A DNA stretch of 64,000 bases from Paracentrotus lividus. Lineage: Eukaryota > Echinodermata > Echinoidea > Camarodonta > Echinidae. Positions within the stretch are counted from its first letter, which is position 1, and each line of letters opens with the position of its first letter. The stretch lies in assembly GCA_940671915.1 (NCBI GenBank), contig CALNVZ010000174.1, forward strand, positions 21,231,620 through 21,295,619, given 5' to 3'. Positions 51,501 to 54,484 of the stretch are shown here, in pieces. The translations under genes and the position numbers were made by a program. The notes under the pieces are model-generated. The model was not told the DNA's origin. It saw only the letters and a program-made list of their open reading frames with translations, and searched no databases.

Positions 51501-54449
51501 ATTTTTAGAAATAATTTCAAGAAGCTTTAAAAAATATATGGGAGCTCCATCCCTTATTATTCAAATTATCTTCTTCGATAATACTAAAAAGTACCGCTGA
51601 CAGACATGTCTGGGTGGATTACTAAGGATATGAAAGAAGCCATTAACACATTTTAGACATAATTTCAAGAAGCTTTTTAAAAAAAATATAGAGAGGTTCA
51701 TCTATTATTATTCAAATTGCTTTTCTACAATTATCCTAAAAGCACATGTACCATTAACAGACGTGTCAGGGCGGATTACAAATGATGAAAGAGTCCATTA
51801 AAATATAATTCCAAGAAACTTTAAACAAAATTATGTAAAGAGAACATCTTTTATTCATTCAAATTCTTCTATTATCCTCCTAAATGTACCAATAAAAAGA
51901 CAAGTCAATTAATTGTGCATTTTGTGCATAGTAGTATGCCAGCACTTGTCAGCTAACATATGGATATGAACAGTGAAACTAAATCCTACACAGGACTCTT
52001 TACTGAAAATGTTCAAGACTGACTCAAAAAGCTCCAAAGCTCAAAAATATATACTTCATTTGCATGATTATCACAAAGTGTCTGTGCTTGCAGTCTTTTC
52101 TTGAATATAAACAAATTCAGTATTTTTTCTTATATATTTTAGATTTATAAATAAATTTACCTTTTCTGAGTCATAGTTTGGCCAGAGGTAATTTTCCAAG
52201 TATTGACTGAACTCTAGTACCATGATACGACGCACAGCAAACCTAAAGATAGAACATGATTAATAAAAAGAATTAGCTGTCAGCATCAAGTAAGTTGCTA
52301 ATAGAAAGGGTACTTTGTAAGTTTATTTTATTATTGCTCTGTATTATTTTTCTCAAAAAACATAGAACAGGTAAGTTTTGGGACAAATTAAGTCTGAAAA
52401 TGGTAAGTGTTTGGAAACAAGCATTAAAGTAATCCCTTCCAGTTGGTCTAGTGCATGCATACCAGCACTCCATAAAATGGGAAATTTCTGGAAGCTGAAA
52501 ATTCATGCAACAACATGAAATGAAAAACTTAATTTTCATGTATGTTTCATCTTATAGCCCAATGCCTACTTTAAAGGGATCAAGTTCCTTTGAGGAGGTA
52601 AACTCAATTCTCAGTTGTGGATGCCCTACATGCTGTGAAGAGGAAACCTACAAAAAAAAATCTAATTCATTTCCTAAGCATTGTTACATGCCTCACAATG
52701 AGTGTTAAGGCATAATCAGGTACACTTAAAGTTGGTGATTATAAAGCAATCAATATTTTGGGAATTAAACGACCAATTACTAAGTACAGGTAGCTTCGAA
52801 ATCCCAAATGATTCCTGTCTGACCTAAATGTTCGCAATTATGATTACAACATTAGCTGGAAGAGTAATTTTTTTTAAAGATCCTGAATGAAGTTTAAAAA
52901 AACTTTTAACCCTAAAAAGGCCGGGTTATTTTTGCCATCTCACAGCCAGGGGAAAGGGGGAGGCTGATTAGGCCCACCCCATCCAGTGAGAATTCTCAAA
53001 GCGCGCCAGTCGAAGCGATGCGTCGCATATAATGTTCTTGCACATACGCAGTGTGGGATGCTTATCTATTTCAGTGTATCTGTAATTTTCACCAATTAAT
53101 GGTCTTTTTAATTTATATTAATTAATTATGCTAATTATTGCATTAAATCAACATCACATTTTGCTCTAAATCATTTTGAAATTAAGGCTCTAGAATGCTA
53201 ATTCTCGTGTAAATATTCTTTGTAGCATTCCTAACGATTGTACGTGAAAAAAGTCTGGTATCTAATTCAATTTCTTAGTATTTTATTATTTTTGGAATTC
53301 TTATGTATTTCGTTGTTTTTCGACTTAAATATTTTATTGTTTTTTGTTTGGAATACTTCAGTCATTGATTATCTCTGAATATTACAGCAATATCAACTAA
53401 AATAATGGCTAAAAACCATACTGAAATGTGATTTTAGCATGAAAAGCCATTTCCCATATGGTTTATACACAAATATAGAAAATCTCCGGTTTTTGAGCCT
53501 GCGCTGCATTACACAATGTTGCGCAACTTCCGAACCGTAAGCTCAATTTTATTCAAAATAGCTTTAAAAAGTTGCGTAAGATGTTAGAGAAAAAAGTCAT
53601 AAATGCACGGAGCGCGGCATTGTTTTCAGCGACATGACCGCGCGAAACCTCGAGGGGGGCTAATTAGCCACCCCCCCCCCTCCGACCCTTTTAGGGTTAA
53701 GTTAAATGAAGTTATTAAGCGTCTGAAAGATGACAGTGATCCTACCTGTTTTTCAAGAGTTCTTTCTTGTAGACATCTTCAATGACCTATCATGGTAAAC
53801 AGACACATAGTAATAAAGGCATGAGATGCAGATCTATCAACAAATTATACAGAGATAAATAGAGATCCCTGCACATTTACTAATAATGCAGATCAACTTT
53901 ATGAGATGGCTTGTATGTCCAAGAATAATAATTATCCTCTCTCCCTTTGGTCTCTCCCATTGCTTTCAAATAGTTTTTATTTGCAAATACTTTGTGAACA
54001 TTGGAAAAGTGAAAATGAAAATTTAGTCATTTCTCAGCAACTGCTTATAATGGGTATCACAACATCTAACATTGAGATTGAACAATGAATTACATGTACG
54101 ACAAGTCAGCATCATTTTCAATCACTATAATAGATGTGTACTTCCCACTGTGAATGTTCATTAATAAATCTTATGCAGTAAAATAACAAGCAACTGGAGA
54201 TAAGAGACTGTCATGTCAGCAAAGATCAAGTTGGCAGAAAATTATACAAAAATTTCAGACACTTCTGATAACTGTTTTCTTAATATTTTTCATTATTTTT
54301 ATCTTGAATTCACTTACATTAGGATCATAAGCCAAATGTGGTGTGGGACTGTTGGGAGCCCAGAACCGGCTGCCAAGCTGTGTTAAGAAGTCTGCATTTA
54401 GCTGCTGCACTGTAGGAGCAAAGCCCTTCCCTTTCTGTTTGCTACTCAT
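9073..54449 (-). CDS. AQR: Aquarius / IBP160, spliceosomal SF1 RNA helicase (40 coding exons)
   Basis: This gene encodes the intron-binding protein of the spliceosome, a UPF1-like superfamily 1 helicase. The family is known to act in the nucleus in the intron-binding complex with SYF1/XAB2, ISY1 and PPIE, contacting the intron upstream of the branch point and linking splicing to snoRNP and exon-junction-complex assembly. I identified it by exon-by-exon similarity to vertebrate AQR. The 40 exons listed separately join through GT-AG sites with matching phases into 4464 nt, 1487 residues plus stop. Visible motifs are GPPGTGKT (824-831, Walker A), MEESAQ (1062-1067, motif II), GDHHQLPP (1096-1103, motif III), TTYNGQ (1229-1234, motif IV region), VDRFQGQQ (1261-1268, motif V) and VAMSRAR (1293-1299, motif VI). 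Residues 1-400 match the ARM-repeat region of the family. The tail from about 1383 is acidic. No internal stop or frameshift was found. The start is the ATG directly after an acceptor at 54450-54451. Confidence 0.97.
9792..10084 (-). CDS. AQR: AQR coding exon 39, acidic tail (residues 1383-1480)
   Basis: Encodes [18 protein letters not shown], then a Glu/Asp/Lys-rich stretch containing [17 protein letters not shown] low-complexity acidic C-terminus is typical of AQR although the sequence is not conserved. I end it at GATGA|GTATGT. If unspliced, the frame would continue to a stop near 9719. Confidence 0.88.
10459..10572 (-). CDS. AQR: AQR coding exon 38 (residues 1345-1382)
   Basis: Encodes [20 protein letters not shown], then [10 protein letters not shown]. 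The family has VQIIKNMPQMANFVYNMY. The acceptor is atatcag and the donor GGG|GTGAG. Confidence 0.95.
10963..11198. mobile_element. MITE with TACTGTA ends and CGCG-rich arms
   Basis: The left end is TACTGTAAACGTGGAAATATTCGCGG. The right end, reversed, is TACTGTATTCGCTGTTATTTTTCGCG. The interior holds several more TTCGCG(G/C) words. The TA at both ends suggests a Tc1/mariner-type target. Confidence 0.65.
11452..11514 (-). CDS. AQR: AQR coding exon 37 (residues 1324-1344)
   Basis: Encodes [19 protein letters not shown] and RK, matching LTARPLHLHIIPTEPFPT. The donor AAG|GTCAGA has the same unusual +3 C as coding exon 34. Confidence 0.96.
12161..12272 (-). CDS. AQR: AQR coding exon 36 with motif VI (residues 1286-1323)
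   Basis: Encodes [20 protein letters not shown], then [24 protein letters not shown] holds the arginine finger of SF1 helicases. The acceptor is ttgcag and the donor AAT|GTAAG. Confidence 0.98.
12765..12845. repeat. (AAT)n microsatellite
   Basis: Interrupted AAT/ATA triplets over about 80 bp in the intron between coding exons 35 and 36. Confidence 0.85.
13046..13131 (-). CDS. AQR: AQR coding exon 35 with motif V (residues 1258-1286)
   Basis: Encodes [20 protein letters not shown], then [17 protein letters not shown] is motif V. It differs from vertebrates by one conservative change at the end. Confidence 0.98.
13558..13728 (-). CDS. AQR: AQR coding exon 34 (residues 1201-1257)
   Basis: Encodes [20 protein letters not shown], then [20 protein letters not shown] and [10 protein letters not shown]. 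The donor is AAG|GTCAGA, a GT donor with C at +3, which is uncommon. Confidence 0.97.
14052..14223 (-). CDS. AQR: AQR coding exon 33 (residues 1143-1200)
   Basis: Encodes [15 protein letters not shown], then [20 protein letters not shown] and YQ, nearly identical to vertebrates. The donor CAG|GTGAA ends phase 0. Confidence 0.97.
14750..14965. mobile_element. Fold-back element with ~40 bp arms
   Basis: The left arm at 14768 (CCAATTGGCCGGTATTCTAA and following ACCGAGTTTGT) pairs with the right arm ACAAACTCTG...GGTTCAGAATATGGGCC ending at 14960. The interior also pairs in part. It is followed by a stretch rich in TTGGTCTAAT-like words that recurs at 19140-19370. Confidence 0.65.
15287..15474 (-). 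CDS. AQR: AQR coding exon 32 with motif III (residues 1081-1143)
   Basis: Encodes [20 protein letters not shown], then [20 protein letters not shown] and [22 protein letters not shown] is motif III. Its 5' edge and acceptor are duplicated 107 bp into the upstream intron. Confidence 0.97.
15453..15660. repeat. Tandem duplication of the AQR coding exon 32 acceptor region
   Basis: The 3' splice site and first ~20 nt of coding exon 32 plus ~75 nt of intron (15453-15550) are repeated at 15560-15660. The second copy keeps a usable AG (TTGTAG|TACCCTGAGG) 107 bp upstream in the transcript, with CCTGAGGATGG intact. Confidence 0.8.
16020..16588. mobile_element. Inverted-repeat element, GGCTACCCTAAT ends
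   Basis: GGCTACCCTAATAAGGCGCAC at the left and its near reverse complement GTGTGCCTCATTAGGGTAGCC at the right. Nested second arms contain GGATTAAATCCACTTTTCTTA and TAAGAAAAGTGGATTTAGTCC. The flanks are TATA on both sides. No ORF. Confidence 0.7.
16244..16700. repeat. Pair of ~100 bp direct repeats flanking the end of the 16 kb element
   Basis: TTTAGTCCCTTTTG followed by GCATATT(A/G)AAATA(T/C)AAAT and ACTCA(T/A)ATTTTTACA occurs at 16250-16345 and at 16608-16700. Related GGATTTAGTCCCTTTT words are also seen at 10776 and 27825. Confidence 0.6.
17026..17097 (-). CDS. AQR: AQR coding exon 31 with motif II (residues 1057-1080)
   Basis: Encodes [20 protein letters not shown] and LLLQ. MEESAQ is the Walker B position. 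Vertebrate AQR has MEEAAQ; the Ser here resembles UPF1 (DEST). A G/C homopolymer on the acceptor side serves as the polypyrimidine tract. Confidence 0.97.
17388..18141. mobile_element. TTAA-flanked element with GGGGTCAATT(T/G)GAC ends
   Basis: TTAACCCTATTCTGACTGGG, then GGTCAATTTGACC and a C tract at the left. The right end has a G tract with GGTCAATTGGACC, then CCAGACCCCCCTCCTAGTTAA. No coding capacity. Similar in design to the element at 52906-53700. Confidence 0.65.
18239..18376 (-). CDS. AQR: AQR coding exon 30 (residues 1011-1056)
   Basis: Encodes [20 protein letters not shown], then [32 protein letters not shown] is the motif Ib-like AQR signature. The acceptor is ctccag and the donor CCAG|GTGAG. 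Confidence 0.97.
18515..18600 (-). mobile_element. Possible tRNA-derived SINE remnant
   Basis: Reading the minus strand, GGTTTGAATCCCAG near 18513-18530 resembles a pol III box B. The box A side is poorly preserved. It could be chance. Confidence 0.3.
18882..18923 (-). CDS. AQR: AQR coding exon 29 (residues 997-1010)
   Basis: A 42-nt exon encoding [14 protein letters not shown], matching GCFRHIKKIFTQLE. The acceptor is ttcaag and the donor GAG|GTAAG, phase 0. Confidence 0.96.
19386..19538. mobile_element. Weak inverted-repeat element
   Basis: AATATAACATTTT at the left pairs with AAAATGTTATTATT at the right, with internal TATATTTTCCCT and AGGGAAAAATATA also pairing. Confidence 0.45.
20339..20506 (-). 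CDS. AQR: AQR coding exon 28 (residues 941-996)
   Basis: Encodes [20 protein letters not shown], then [20 protein letters not shown] and AQDMDIAE. Counterpart of VMSRWEEYISKVKNKG and FFPFHEYFANAPQPIFKG. The donor is GAG|GTAGG. Confidence 0.97.
20731..20840. repeat. 57-bp tandem duplication
   Basis: ATTACTGTGTATTGA, then AAAGAAAAATTACATTTTCT and GTCCAT(A/G)ACCTTG, occur twice in direct order with two or three differences. Confidence 0.8.
21011..21243. mobile_element. Fold-back MITE with ~40 bp arms
   Basis: GGGTGTAACATAAAGACTTA then CGATTGATTAAAAGTTA at the left pairs with TAACTTTTAATCAATCG then TAAGTCTTTGTGTTACACCC at the right. A C tract follows the right end. Confidence 0.8.
21915..22770. 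repeat. Eight-copy ladder of AQR coding exon 27 3' end plus splice donor
   Basis: The unit is about 110 bp. In transcript sense it holds ~62 nt of coding exon 27 (TGGGGTTCCTGGAGATG through CTCTATCAG), the donor GTAGGACACAC, and ~48 nt of intron ending GGTAGGTCCAGGGGTAGGG. The real exon end is 22708. Exon-like ends recur at about 22598, 22488, 22378, 22270, 22160, 22050 and 21925, so the spacing is 110, 110, 110, 108, 110, 110 and 125. The donor GT is intact in the first five extra copies. It is lost in the copy near 22050 (CAAATAG) and changed to CTG|GTGGG in the last, which also carries an A-tract insertion. Copies are nearly identical. Confidence 0.92.
22708..22843 (-). CDS. AQR: AQR coding exon 27 (residues 895-940)
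   Basis: Encodes [20 protein letters not shown], then [20 protein letters not shown]. The last ~62 nt and its donor (ATCAG|GTAGGA) are repeated seven more times downstream in the intron. This copy is chosen as the real exon because only it carries the full 5' part and an acceptor. Confidence 0.96.
22999..23460. mobile_element. TTAA-type inverted-repeat element, copy 2 (opposite orientation)
   Basis: Reverse-complement relative of the element at 5034-5455. Shared blocks include GCGAAAACTAATG, GGTTGCCTAGATC, GCTCTCCATCAAC and GCGGTTCGCACC. The left end has TTAA; the right flank reads AGGA instead, so the target duplication has decayed or the end is mutated. Confidence 0.75.
23672..24297. mobile_element. 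TTAA-flanked element with GTAGGGTTGGGC ends
   Basis: TTAA then AGTAGGGTTGGGC at the left; GCCCAACCCTAC then TTAA at the right. The subterminal parts also pair, for example GTCGCTAAAGTGCAAAAAA with TTTTTTGCACTTTAGCGAC. No ORF. Confidence 0.75.
24890..24999 (-). CDS. AQR: AQR coding exon 26 (residues 859-895)
   Basis: Encodes [20 protein letters not shown], then [16 protein letters not shown], nearly identical to the vertebrate RecA1 segment. The acceptor is ttgtcag and it ends in phase 2. Confidence 0.97.
25330..26464. mobile_element. 1.1-kb DNA element with 38-bp inverted repeats
   Basis: CAATTGAAGATGCTAGTACT then AGATGTTCGTATGTTACAT at the left; the same sequence with one change, reversed, at the right. 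TACTAGATGTTCCTA-like words recur inside at about 25507, 26200 and 26235. A 34-codon basic stretch ([13 protein letters not shown]) is open at about 25680-25790 but is not recognised. Confidence 0.75.
26685..27059. mobile_element. MITE with A/T-tract ends and GACC tandem words
   Basis: TTAGGCC then an A tract and TTGTTTGGTTGTCC at the left; GGACAACCAAACAA then a T tract and GGCCTTA at the right. Subterminal CGACCGACCGACC occurs near both ends in the same orientation. Confidence 0.75.
27405..27445 (-). mobile_element. Possible tRNA-derived SINE remnant (box B)
   Basis: The minus strand reads GTGGGTTCAATCCCCAGTGCC, a pol III box B-like motif, 10 bp from the coding exon 25 donor. There is no clear box A. 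Confidence 0.3.
27455..27565 (-). CDS. AQR: AQR coding exon 25 with Walker A (residues 822-858)
   Basis: Encodes [20 protein letters not shown], then [23 protein letters not shown] is the P-loop that binds the ATP phosphates in SF1 helicases. Phase 0 on both sides. Confidence 0.98.
27990..28176. mobile_element. Mariner-type MITE, near-perfect palindrome
   Basis: TACAGTGCGTTTCAGAAAAA then AGGTAATCCATTTTTAGAG at the left is repeated as an exact reverse complement at the right end. The TA at both ends is the typical Tc1/mariner target. The arms extend with small differences almost to the centre. Confidence 0.85.
28542..28611 (-). CDS. AQR: AQR coding exon 24 (residues 798-821)
   Basis: Encodes [20 protein letters not shown] and LTM, the Q-motif-like segment preceding Walker A. 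The donor ATG|GTAAAT is followed within 45 bp, on the acceptor side, by a long inverted-repeat element. Confidence 0.96.
28652..29621. mobile_element. Long-terminal-inverted-repeat element (~215 bp arms)
   Basis: TAAACCCCTCAAAAAATGTC then TTGCAATTCAACTTTGAG at the left matches the reversed right end. The arms continue through GAATGCACAGTA and GGAAAGTTGCCAAATGAATG. The ~520-bp centre has no recognised gene. It lies about 40 bp from the coding exon 24 acceptor. Confidence 0.8.
29889..30038 (-). CDS. AQR: AQR coding exon 23 (residues 748-798)
   Basis: Encodes [20 protein letters not shown], then [20 protein letters not shown]. The first half is a basic linker that varies between species. The second half matches [19 protein letters not shown] just before the helicase core. 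Confidence 0.96.
30187..30625. repeat. (GAT)n microsatellite, ~430 bp
   Basis: Long interrupted GAT/GATAAT/GATAAAAAA repeats in the AQR intron, abutting the 5' end of the LINE copy. Open frames of poly-Met or poly-Ile here are artefacts. Confidence 0.95.
30712..32830 (+). pseudogene. L2/CR1-like LINE reverse transcriptase, 5' truncated, broken
   Basis: Antisense to AQR in the intron between coding exons 22 and 23. The frame begins near [20 protein letters not shown] and continues with the RT signatures [49 protein letters not shown] and the catalytic [11 protein letters not shown], then the C-terminal [20 protein letters not shown] and [10 protein letters not shown] ending at 32726. One in-frame TAA (31474-31476) and a frameshift near 31590 disrupt it. 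The endonuclease domain is absent. The 3' end shows AGCGCTATATAAATG and a TATCC-type tail near 32817. Confidence 0.9.
33242..33373 (-). CDS. AQR: AQR coding exon 22 (residues 704-748)
   Basis: Encodes [20 protein letters not shown], then FPDHTVKL and LVPPFR, matching [20 protein letters not shown]. The downstream intron carries the antisense L2-like LINE. Confidence 0.97.
33852..33961 (-). CDS. AQR: AQR coding exon 21 (residues 668-704)
   Basis: Encodes [20 protein letters not shown], then [13 protein letters not shown], nearly identical to vertebrates. The donor is AAA|GTAAG and it ends in phase 2. Confidence 0.97.
34068..34272. mobile_element. TTAA-flanked MITE
   Basis: TTAAGCCGACATCACACC at the left and GGGTGTGAGCAGGGCTTAA at the right. 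Subterminal GATTGCGG and CTGCAG words also pair with CAATCCGCAG. No ORF. Confidence 0.65.
34723..34892 (-). CDS. AQR: AQR coding exon 20 (residues 611-667)
   Basis: Encodes [16 protein letters not shown], then [20 protein letters not shown] and NFK, matching the family RTFRVFLDPNQYQQDM and its continuation. Phase 2 in, phase 0 out. Confidence 0.97.
35030..35165 (+). mobile_element. LINE C-terminal fragment
   Basis: The frame at 35044 reads [23 protein letters not shown], stop, [13 protein letters not shown], stop. This is the typical LWNSLP...FK..LKTHLF end of CR1/L2-type LINE ORF2. The copy is short and carries one internal stop. Confidence 0.75.
35948..36115 (-). CDS. AQR: AQR coding exon 19 (residues 555-611)
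   Basis: Encodes [20 protein letters not shown], then [20 protein letters not shown] and [10 protein letters not shown], nearly identical to the vertebrate beta-barrel region. The acceptor is cccag and the donor AAG|GTATA. Confidence 0.97.
36330..37257. mobile_element. TIR element with five 156-bp units carrying DR1 sites, copy 1
   Basis: TATGCCTCCGCCA (36354-36366) and TGGCGGAGGCATA (37243-37255) form the inverted repeats, with a small palindrome just outside the left one. Inside are five tandem units, each containing TGACCTTTGACCT, at 36435, 36591, 36747, 36903 and 37060. Each unit also has GAGATATCGCGA-type and ATCTTCCTATGG words. A GGAC-rich tail precedes the right end. No coding capacity. 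Confidence 0.8.
37739..37838 (-). CDS. AQR: AQR coding exon 18 (residues 522-555)
   Basis: Encodes [20 protein letters not shown] and then [13 protein letters not shown], matching [20 protein letters not shown]. The acceptor is ctgcag and the donor AAT|GTAAG. Confidence 0.96.
38378..38404 (-). CDS. AQR: AQR coding exon 17 (micro-exon, residues 513-521)
   Basis: Only 27 nt, encoding PITSFSVVE, the counterpart of PIVAFTVVE. The acceptor is tttacag and the donor GAG|GTAAG, phase 0. It is too short for ORF-based gene finders but needed to keep the conserved protein intact. Confidence 0.93.
38819..38880 (-). mobile_element. Possible LINE 3' tail remnant
   Basis: ATTCAATTCAAATTGTTTTATTCAATAAT is the reverse of the CAATAAACCATTATTGAATTG tail seen at 6870-6900. 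This suggests an antisense, mostly decayed copy. Confidence 0.4.
38958..39058 (-). CDS. AQR: AQR coding exon 16 (residues 479-512)
   Basis: Encodes [17 protein letters not shown], then [10 protein letters not shown], matching [17 protein letters not shown] and [10 protein letters not shown]. Its 5' edge and the adjoining intron are tandemly duplicated about 259 bp upstream in the transcript (see the repeat at 39040-39570). Confidence 0.97.
39040..39570. repeat. Tandem duplication of the AQR coding exon 16 acceptor region
   Basis: The acceptor and first nucleotides of coding exon 16 plus ~240 nt of upstream intron (39045-39300) recur at 39303-39560 with moderate divergence: GATCTCATCT(A/G)AGATG, then ACAAGGATTTGAAA and AGTACAGGTCAAGATT. 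The extra AG (TCTCAG|ATGAGATC) lies 259 bp upstream in the transcript. Confidence 0.8.
39890..39982 (-). CDS. AQR: AQR coding exon 15 (residues 448-479)
   Basis: Encodes [20 protein letters not shown] and then [10 protein letters not shown], nearly identical to the vertebrate segment. It ends with one base of a Tyr codon, T|GTAAG. Confidence 0.97.
40424..40544 (-). CDS. AQR: AQR coding exon 14 (residues 408-448)
   Basis: Encodes [20 protein letters not shown], then [15 protein letters not shown], a very conserved AQR segment. The acceptor is ttcccag and the donor GAAG|GTATT. Confidence 0.97.
40591..41278. mobile_element. Mariner-type element, TACAGTC ends
   Basis: TACAGTCTACTCCCATTATA then ACGAG at the left; CATTATAATGGGAGTTGACTGTA at the right, with internal ATAACGAGATTTTGTT pairing to GATTTTGTTATAACAAGG-like sequence in the same sense. 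TA at both ends. Confidence 0.75.
41638..41672. repeat. (AT)n microsatellite
   Basis: About 34 bp of perfect AT dinucleotides in the intron between coding exons 13 and 14. Confidence 0.95.
42021..42123 (-). CDS. AQR: AQR coding exon 13 (residues 373-407)
   Basis: Encodes [20 protein letters not shown] and ends with SYLLDLM, the counterpart of HQVASYLCLLPTLPKNED and FLLELLV. This is the end of the ARM-repeat region of the family. Confidence 0.94.
42362..42465 (-). CDS. AQR: AQR coding exon 12 (residues 339-373)
   Basis: Encodes [20 protein letters not shown], then IDTRKTL, matching [20 protein letters not shown] and VDTRESL. The acceptor is tttacag and the donor TAAG|GTATGG. Confidence 0.96.
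43080..43193 (-). CDS. AQR: AQR coding exon 11 (residues 301-338)
   Basis: Encodes [20 protein letters not shown], then [18 protein letters not shown], matching the family [20 protein letters not shown] and its continuation. Phase 0 on both sides. Confidence 0.96.
43312..43390 (-). mobile_element. tRNA-derived SINE head
   Basis: The minus strand reads CATAGCTCAGTAGGT (box A), then GCACTGGTCTGACAATCGTG and AGGTTTTAGGTTCAAGTCCC (box B) with tRNA spacing. Mispaired acceptor and anticodon stems argue against a working tRNA. A tRNA-derived SINE is more likely. Confidence 0.6.
44076..44189 (-). CDS. AQR: AQR coding exon 10 (residues 263-300)
   Basis: Encodes [19 protein letters not shown], then an R/K-rich stretch ending KLFSE. 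The family has [20 protein letters not shown]. The acceptor is atgaag and the donor GAG|GTAAG. Confidence 0.95.
45688..45752 (-). CDS. AQR: AQR coding exon 9 (residues 241-262)
   Basis: Encodes [18 protein letters not shown], nearly identical to MDKVHYCERFIELMIDLE. The acceptor is attgcag and the donor GAG|GTAAG. Confidence 0.96.
45980..46198. mobile_element. MITE with ATTATTA(T/G)ACCAAGCTCA ends
   Basis: ATTATTATACCAAGCTCA at the left pairs with TGAGCTTGGTCTAATAAT at the right. A (CA)n run of about 20 bp lies inside at 46143-46162. Confidence 0.7.
46250..46735. repeat. Dispersed repeat, copy A (see 47915-48290)
   Basis: Shares an ordered series of words with 47915-48290 in the same orientation: CAGCACAATxTT, TATAxxTGGCAT, AAGGACCATTGA, and GATTAGGATTAA near the end. 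The copies are diverged. Unknown family. Confidence 0.55.
46738..46930. mobile_element. Probable LINE/SINE 3' remnant
   Basis: ATTTATACAGCGCCTTTTCTGTAAACAGGTACAATGCGCTT-like sequence resembles the AGCGCTATATAAAT tail of the LINE at 32790-32820 in reverse orientation. Only partial. Confidence 0.35.
47216..47292 (-). CDS. AQR: AQR coding exon 8 (residues 215-241)
   Basis: Encodes [19 protein letters not shown], the counterpart of [21 protein letters not shown]. The acceptor is ctaaag and the donor GAAG|GTAAC, leaving one base of the next codon. Confidence 0.92.
47581..47681 (-). CDS. AQR: AQR coding exon 7 (residues 182-215)
   Basis: Encodes [19 protein letters not shown] and then IKKND, matching the family [22 protein letters not shown]. 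It ends in phase 2 at AAAAG|GTAAT. Confidence 0.95.
47915..48290. repeat. Dispersed repeat, copy B (see 46250-46735)
   Basis: Second copy of the repeat above, about 1.6 kb away, in the intron between coding exons 6 and 7. Conserved pieces include AAAAAGGACCATTGACC and ATAATGATTAGGATTAAGG. Confidence 0.55.
48365..48433 (-). CDS. AQR: AQR coding exon 6 (residues 159-181)
   Basis: Encodes [19 protein letters not shown] and a few more residues, matching EVDLIRSQVQQLISLPMWM. The acceptor is ctacag. The donor G|GTAACT is slightly off consensus. A (GA)n microsatellite lies in the intron close to the acceptor. Confidence 0.94.
48440..48590. repeat. (GA)n microsatellite
   Basis: Interrupted GA repeat of about 130 bp, starting 10-15 bp from the coding exon 6 acceptor. 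On the transcript strand it is a CT-rich tract, so it may serve as a long polypyrimidine tract. Confidence 0.95.
48680..48919. mobile_element. Fold-back MITE, TGACTGAGCACT ends
   Basis: AATGACTGAGCACT at the left and AGTGCTCAGTCAT at the right. Internal arms ACCAAGTTTTGTCAGGAGCAGCCCT and AGGGCTGC...AAACTTGGT also pair. Confidence 0.7.
49654..49797 (-). CDS. AQR: AQR coding exon 5 (residues 111-158)
   Basis: A 144-nt exon that includes [17 protein letters not shown] and [18 protein letters not shown]. The latter matches the family LHEQTVLLLFLDHCFNSL. The donor is CTG|GTAAG. Confidence 0.95.
50325..50399 (-). CDS. AQR: AQR coding exon 4 (residues 86-110)
   Basis: Encodes [20 protein letters not shown] followed by VPAWQ, matching the family MVNEKFRENVPAWE. 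The acceptor is ttctag and the donor GGCAG|GTGAG, phase 0 on both sides. Confidence 0.95.
51108..51352. repeat. Degenerate CCTAA-rich tandem repeat
   Basis: About four units of ~65-70 bp built on CCTAACCC(C/T)AACTCTTGCC and ACCATAATCCTAAC. It ends with TAGGGTTAAG in the opposite sense. Confidence 0.7.
51450..51905. repeat. Three-copy tandem repeat, ~155 bp unit
   Basis: Each unit contains TGTC(A/T)GGG(T/C)(A/G)GATT, GAAAGA(G/A)(A/T)CCATTAA, TTCAAGAA(G/A)CTTT and TTATTCAAATT. Divergence is roughly 15-20% between units. Confidence 0.7.
52161..52242 (-). CDS. AQR: AQR coding exon 3 (residues 58-85)
   Basis: Encodes [20 protein letters not shown], nearly identical to the family segment [20 protein letters not shown]. 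The acceptor is ctttag and the donor AAAAG|GTAAAT. Confidence 0.95.
52906..53700. mobile_element. TTAA-flanked DNA element, 795 bp
   Basis: TTAACCCTAAAAAGGCCGGG at the left and CCGACCCTTTTAGGGTTAA at the right. Subterminal GGCTGATTAGGCCCACCCC and GGGGGCTAATTAGCCACCC are also related in inverted sense. No ORF. Probably a non-autonomous piggyBac/Kolobok-like element. Confidence 0.75.
53746..53786 (-). CDS. AQR: AQR coding exon 2 (residues 45-58)
   Basis: A 41-nt exon encoding [13 protein letters not shown], the counterpart of VIEDIYEKEIVKS in vertebrates. It has a gatag acceptor and an ACAG|GTAGG donor, and joins in frame to both neighbours. Confidence 0.93.
54318..54449 (-). CDS. AQR: AQR coding exon 1 (residues 1-44)
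   Basis: Begins with ATG directly after a tttttag acceptor and ends AAT|GTAAGT, phase 0. The peptide starts [18 protein letters not shown], matching the family N-terminus around APTVSQINAEF, and includes [12 protein letters not shown]. Confidence 0.93.
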
Positions 54450-54484
54450 CTAAAAATGATATAAATGTAAAAAAACACAAGATG

